NCBI GenBank assembly: GCA_050304615.1
Contig: JBNLDW010000006.1
Coordinates: 1 to 41,626, forward strand
Direction of reading: 5' to 3'
DNA: 41,626 bases
Origin: CBFDBF01 sp050304615
GTDB taxonomy: Bacteria > Pseudomonadota > Gammaproteobacteria > Chromatiales > Chromatiaceae
Shown piece by piece: positions 39,594 through 41,626 of the stretch (positions are counted from its first letter, which is position 1; every line of letters starts with the position of its first letter). The translations under genes and the position numbers were made by a program. Below the pieces are notes generated by a model. The model had not been told where the DNA came from, searched no databases, and saw nothing but the letters and a program-made list of their open reading frames with translations.

Positions 39594-40040
39594 TTAGTTA
39601 TTTGCCAGGCTCTCTTTGACCAGTGCACTGACTGCACCTACATCGGCGCGTCCCTGTAGCTTGGGCTTTAGCTCTCCCATAACCTTGCCCATATCACGCA
39701 TTGATGTGGCACCAGCCGCAGTGATCGCCGCGGCGATCAGGGCGGTAATCTCCTCCTGGCTCAGCGCCTCTGGGAGATACTCCTGCAGGATTTCAATCTC
39801 ATACTGCTCCTGCTCTACTAGATCGCTACGTTCGGCCTGCTCATACTGGGTGATGGAGTCACGCCTCTGCTTGACCATCTTATCGAGAATGGCCAGTACC
39901 TGTTCATCGTCCAGCTCTATCCGTTCATCCACTTCACGCTGCTTGATTGCCGCTCTGAGCAGCCGGATCACCCCAAGCTTGCGTTTATCCCCACCCTTCA
40001 TGGCGGCCTTCATATCTTCCTGAATACGCGCTTGTAGCAT
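39594..40040 (-). CDS. yqeY: GatB/YqeY-domain protein
   Basis: A 148-residue all-alpha protein of the YqeY family, related to the C-terminal tRNA-binding tail of GatB. Strings: KRKLGVIRLLRAAIKQREVDER and EIEILQEYLPEALSQEEI. Its role is unclear; association with tRNA amidotransferase or charging is inferred from the GatB tail. It lies between rpsU and dnaG, its usual place in many gammaproteobacteria. Confidence 0.94.
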   Translation of the reverse strand: MLQARIQEDMKAAMKGGDKRKLGVIRLLRAAIKQREVDERIELDDEQVLAILDKMVKQRRDSITQYEQAERSDLVEQEQYEIEILQEYLPEALSQEEITALIAAAITAAGATSMRDMGKVMGELKPKLQGRADVGAVSALVKESLANN

Positions 40041-40078
40041 TGGTGGTAGGATCTGTTCCTGGCTGGTTAGATTATTGC

Positions 40079-40294
40079 TTAGTACAGGCGTTCGAAACGA
40101 CGGCTATCGCGTTGTACCTTTTTGGCATTACGCTTTACTGCAGCTGCGTTTTTACGCTTCCGCTCGGCGGTAGGTTTCTCGTAGAATTCACGGCGACGGA
40201 CCTCGGCGAGGACGCCAGCCTTTTCACAAGAGCGTTTGAACCGGCGCATGGCGATCTCAAACGGCTCGTTTTCTTTAATACGTACGTTAGGCAT
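40079..40294 (-). CDS. rpsU: 30S ribosomal protein bS21
   Basis: A 71-residue, highly basic protein: MPNVRIKENEPFEIAMRRFKRSCEKAG, then a Lys/Arg-rich tail, the exact family length. It helps the 30S subunit select mRNA start sites. GAGG precedes the ATG. It is the first gene of the macrodomain and is divergent from tsaD, sharing an 80-base promoter region. Confidence 0.98.
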   Translation of the reverse strand: MPNVRIKENEPFEIAMRRFKRSCEKAGVLAEVRRREFYEKPTAERKRKNAAAVKRNAKKVQRDSRRFERLY

Positions 40295-40374
40295 CGATTA
40301 CCTCAATAAAGTTACAAAATGCTTAAGAGCGGGAATTCTACTTATAGATGAACAACTTTGCAAAAAATATATGC

Positions 40375-41412
40375 ATGCGGGTCCTGGGGATCGAGACTTC
40401 CTGCGATGAGACCGGGGTTGCCATATTCGACGGCGAGCGTGGTTTGTTGGCACATCGGCTCTATAGCCAGGTCGCACTGCATGCGGAATTTGGCGGTGTA
40501 GTACCGGAACTAGCCTCCAGGGATCATGTACGCAAGACCCTGCCGCTGATCCAGGAGAGCCTGGATAGTGCGGGCCTAAAAGCGGCAGATATTGATGGCA
40601 TAGCATATACCGCCGGCCCCGGGCTGGCTGGGGCGTTGCTGGTGGGTAGTGCCATCGGTCGTAGCCTGGCCTGGGCCTGGGGGGTACCGGCCATAGCGGT
40701 ACATCACATGGAGGGACATCTATTGGCCCCCATGCTGGAGGAGGATGGGCCGGAATTCCCGTTTGTCGCCCTGCTGGTCTCCGGGGGGCATACACAACTG
40801 GTAGAGGTGGAGGGGGTTGGGCGCTATCGGTTGCTTGGTGACTCCCTGGATGATGCCGCAGGCGAGGCCTTTGACAAGACCGCCAAGCTGCTCGGTCTGC
40901 CCTATCCCGGTGGGCCGGAGTTGGCGCGGCTGGCGGAGCAGGGCGATCCGGGGCGTTTCCGCTTCCCCCGGCCCATGACCGATCGCCCCGGTCTTGATTT
41001 TAGCTTTAGTGGCCTCAAGACATTCGCCCTGAATACTATGCAGCAGGAGCTGCCTGCAGATGGACCTGCTGATGGCGCGGCTGAGCAAACCAGGGCCGAT
41101 ATTGCCCGCGCCTTTGAGGAGGCGGTGGTGGATACGCTGGTGATCAAGTGTCGTCGGGCGGTGCGCGAGAGCAACTCCACTCGGCTGGTGCTGGCTGGTG
41201 GAGTGAGTGCCAATCGCCGGTTGCGCCAGCGGATGGATGCGGCGATGGCGGAGGAGGGGATCAAGGTCTACTATCCGCGTCCCGAATTCTGTACCGATAA
41301 TGGCGCCATGATCGCCTATGCCGGCTGGCAGCGCCTGCGGGTCGGACAGCAGGAGCCGCTACGCTTTGGGGTGAGGCCGCGTTGGCCATTGGAGGAGCTG
41401 CCTCCGGTTTAG
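40375..41412 (+). CDS. tsaD: tRNA threonylcarbamoyladenosine transferase subunit TsaD
   Basis: A 345-residue ASKHA-fold protein (Gcp/YgjD). With TsaB and TsaE it adds the threonylcarbamoyl group to A37 of ANN-decoding tRNAs, including the tRNA-Ile2 encoded nearby. The start is placed at MRVLGIETSCDETG, the family N-terminus; the frame stays open 9 codons further to an ATG at 40348. The metal ligands are in HHMEGHL; VSGGHTQL and DFSFSGLKT are the nucleotide-binding strings. Confidence 0.96.
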   Translation: MRVLGIETSCDETGVAIFDGERGLLAHRLYSQVALHAEFGGVVPELASRDHVRKTLPLIQESLDSAGLKAADIDGIAYTAGPGLAGALLVGSAIGRSLAWAWGVPAIAVHHMEGHLLAPMLEEDGPEFPFVALLVSGGHTQLVEVEGVGRYRLLGDSLDDAAGEAFDKTAKLLGLPYPGGPELARLAEQGDPGRFRFPRPMTDRPGLDFSFSGLKTFALNTMQQELPADGPADGAAEQTRADIARAFEEAVVDTLVIKCRRAVRESNSTRLVLAGGVSANRRLRQRMDAAMAEEGIKVYYPRPEFCTDNGAMIAYAGWQRLRVGQQEPLRFGVRPRWPLEELPPV

Positions 41413-41418
41413 CGTTTT

Positions 41419-41436
41419 CCCACGCAGCGGCGTGGG
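41419..41436 (+). terminator. Hairpin after tsaD
   Basis: CCCACGC, a four-base loop, GCGTGGG lies 7 bases after the tsaD stop. There is no T-run, so it may slow RNA polymerase or stabilise the mRNA end rather than act as a strong intrinsic terminator. Confidence 0.45.
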
Positions 41437-41555
41437 TACGCGTAACCTCGTTATCCCGTGATCCAGTGGTTTTTTCACTTTGAATAGCATCGGTAGTTAA
41501 TTTCGTGGCCCATTGATCCTGTTGAAATATCTTATTCAGGCGCAATGGCCACGAG

Positions 41556-41587
41556 GTACTTTCTCTTGCGTGTCCAAGAGAAAGTAC
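41556..41587. repeat. 13-bp stem hairpin of a dispersed family
   Basis: GTACTTTCTCTTG at 41556-41568 pairs perfectly with CAAGAGAAAGTAC at 41575-41587 around a six-base loop. Design and arm composition match the hairpin at 400-433. The final 200 bases of the window hold no gene. Confidence 0.6.
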
Positions 41588-41626
41588 CCAAAGAGAATGA
41601 CACCCCACGGCTCCGCCCGCTACGCG

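Noticed and set aside
40298..40795. 165-codon minus-strand frame opposite tsaD
   Set aside because: Pro/Arg-rich antisense frame running through the rpsU/tsaD promoter region.
41261..41608. 115-codon minus-strand frame at the window end
   Set aside because: Overlaps the tsaD 3' end and a perfect hairpin; no start signal.

Overview
The window looks like a chromosomal segment of a gammaproteobacterium of about 50% GC. Evidence: the typA / dtd / hisBHAF / hisE / tatABC run, the rpsU-yqeY-dnaG-rpoD macrodomain with divergent tsaD, a tRNA-Ile2(CAU), and DUF2339-DUF3999 and PpnP genes. Several features (ORP-type iron-molybdenum cofactor operon, periplasmic MsrAB, c-di-GMP protein) would fit an environmental, possibly sulfur-metabolising lineage, but I cannot name the genus from sequence alone.

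Layout. 1-677: no gene, several G/C-rich palindromes. 678-1094: small membrane protein resembling the C-terminal half of YgiM/TIGR04211. 1110-1636: a cluster of DnaA boxes in AT-rich DNA ahead of typA. 3479-4090: two tandem copies of a strongly conserved minus-strand RNA with the hallmarks of a CsrA-sequestering sRNA (CsrB/RsmZ type), created by a duplication that also copied the last codons of typA. 4091-8647: dtd and a histidine biosynthesis run (hisB, hisH, hisA, hisF, a SYLF gene, hisE; hisI is not here). 8804-10491: tatABC, TatC carrying an unusual acidic C-terminal extension. 10496-14354: minus-strand genes for a small conserved protein, exported MsrA-MsrB and a membrane PAS-GGDEF-EAL protein. 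14619-22974: ppnP, a DUF2339/DUF3999 membrane pair, a YugP-like Zn peptidase, two membrane proteins and a Na+/solute symporter.

22985-35560 is the accessory part. A TPR-methyltransferase gene lies between two 35-bp REP-like palindromes. A six-gene operon (25888-28920) encodes two NifX/MTH1175-family cofactor carriers, a Gly/Arg-rich DUF5320 protein, two MinD-type ATPases with 4Fe-4S inserts and a DUF134 regulator; its near-perfect sigma70 promoter is framed by two identical palindromic operators. After an XRE regulator and a CheY-like protein comes an integron-type gene cassette with a recognisable attC, a broken KTSC-domain gene, a 94-bp direct repeat and nested GGGGTCAGAG-type inverted repeats that have cut up neighbouring genes. 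Then follows an HscC-type Hsp70 with a membrane J-domain partner.

35738-41412 is core again: tRNA-Ile2 with terminator, rpoD, dnaG, yqeY, rpsU (all minus) and divergent tsaD. The final 200 bases hold another hairpin similar in design to the one at 400-433.
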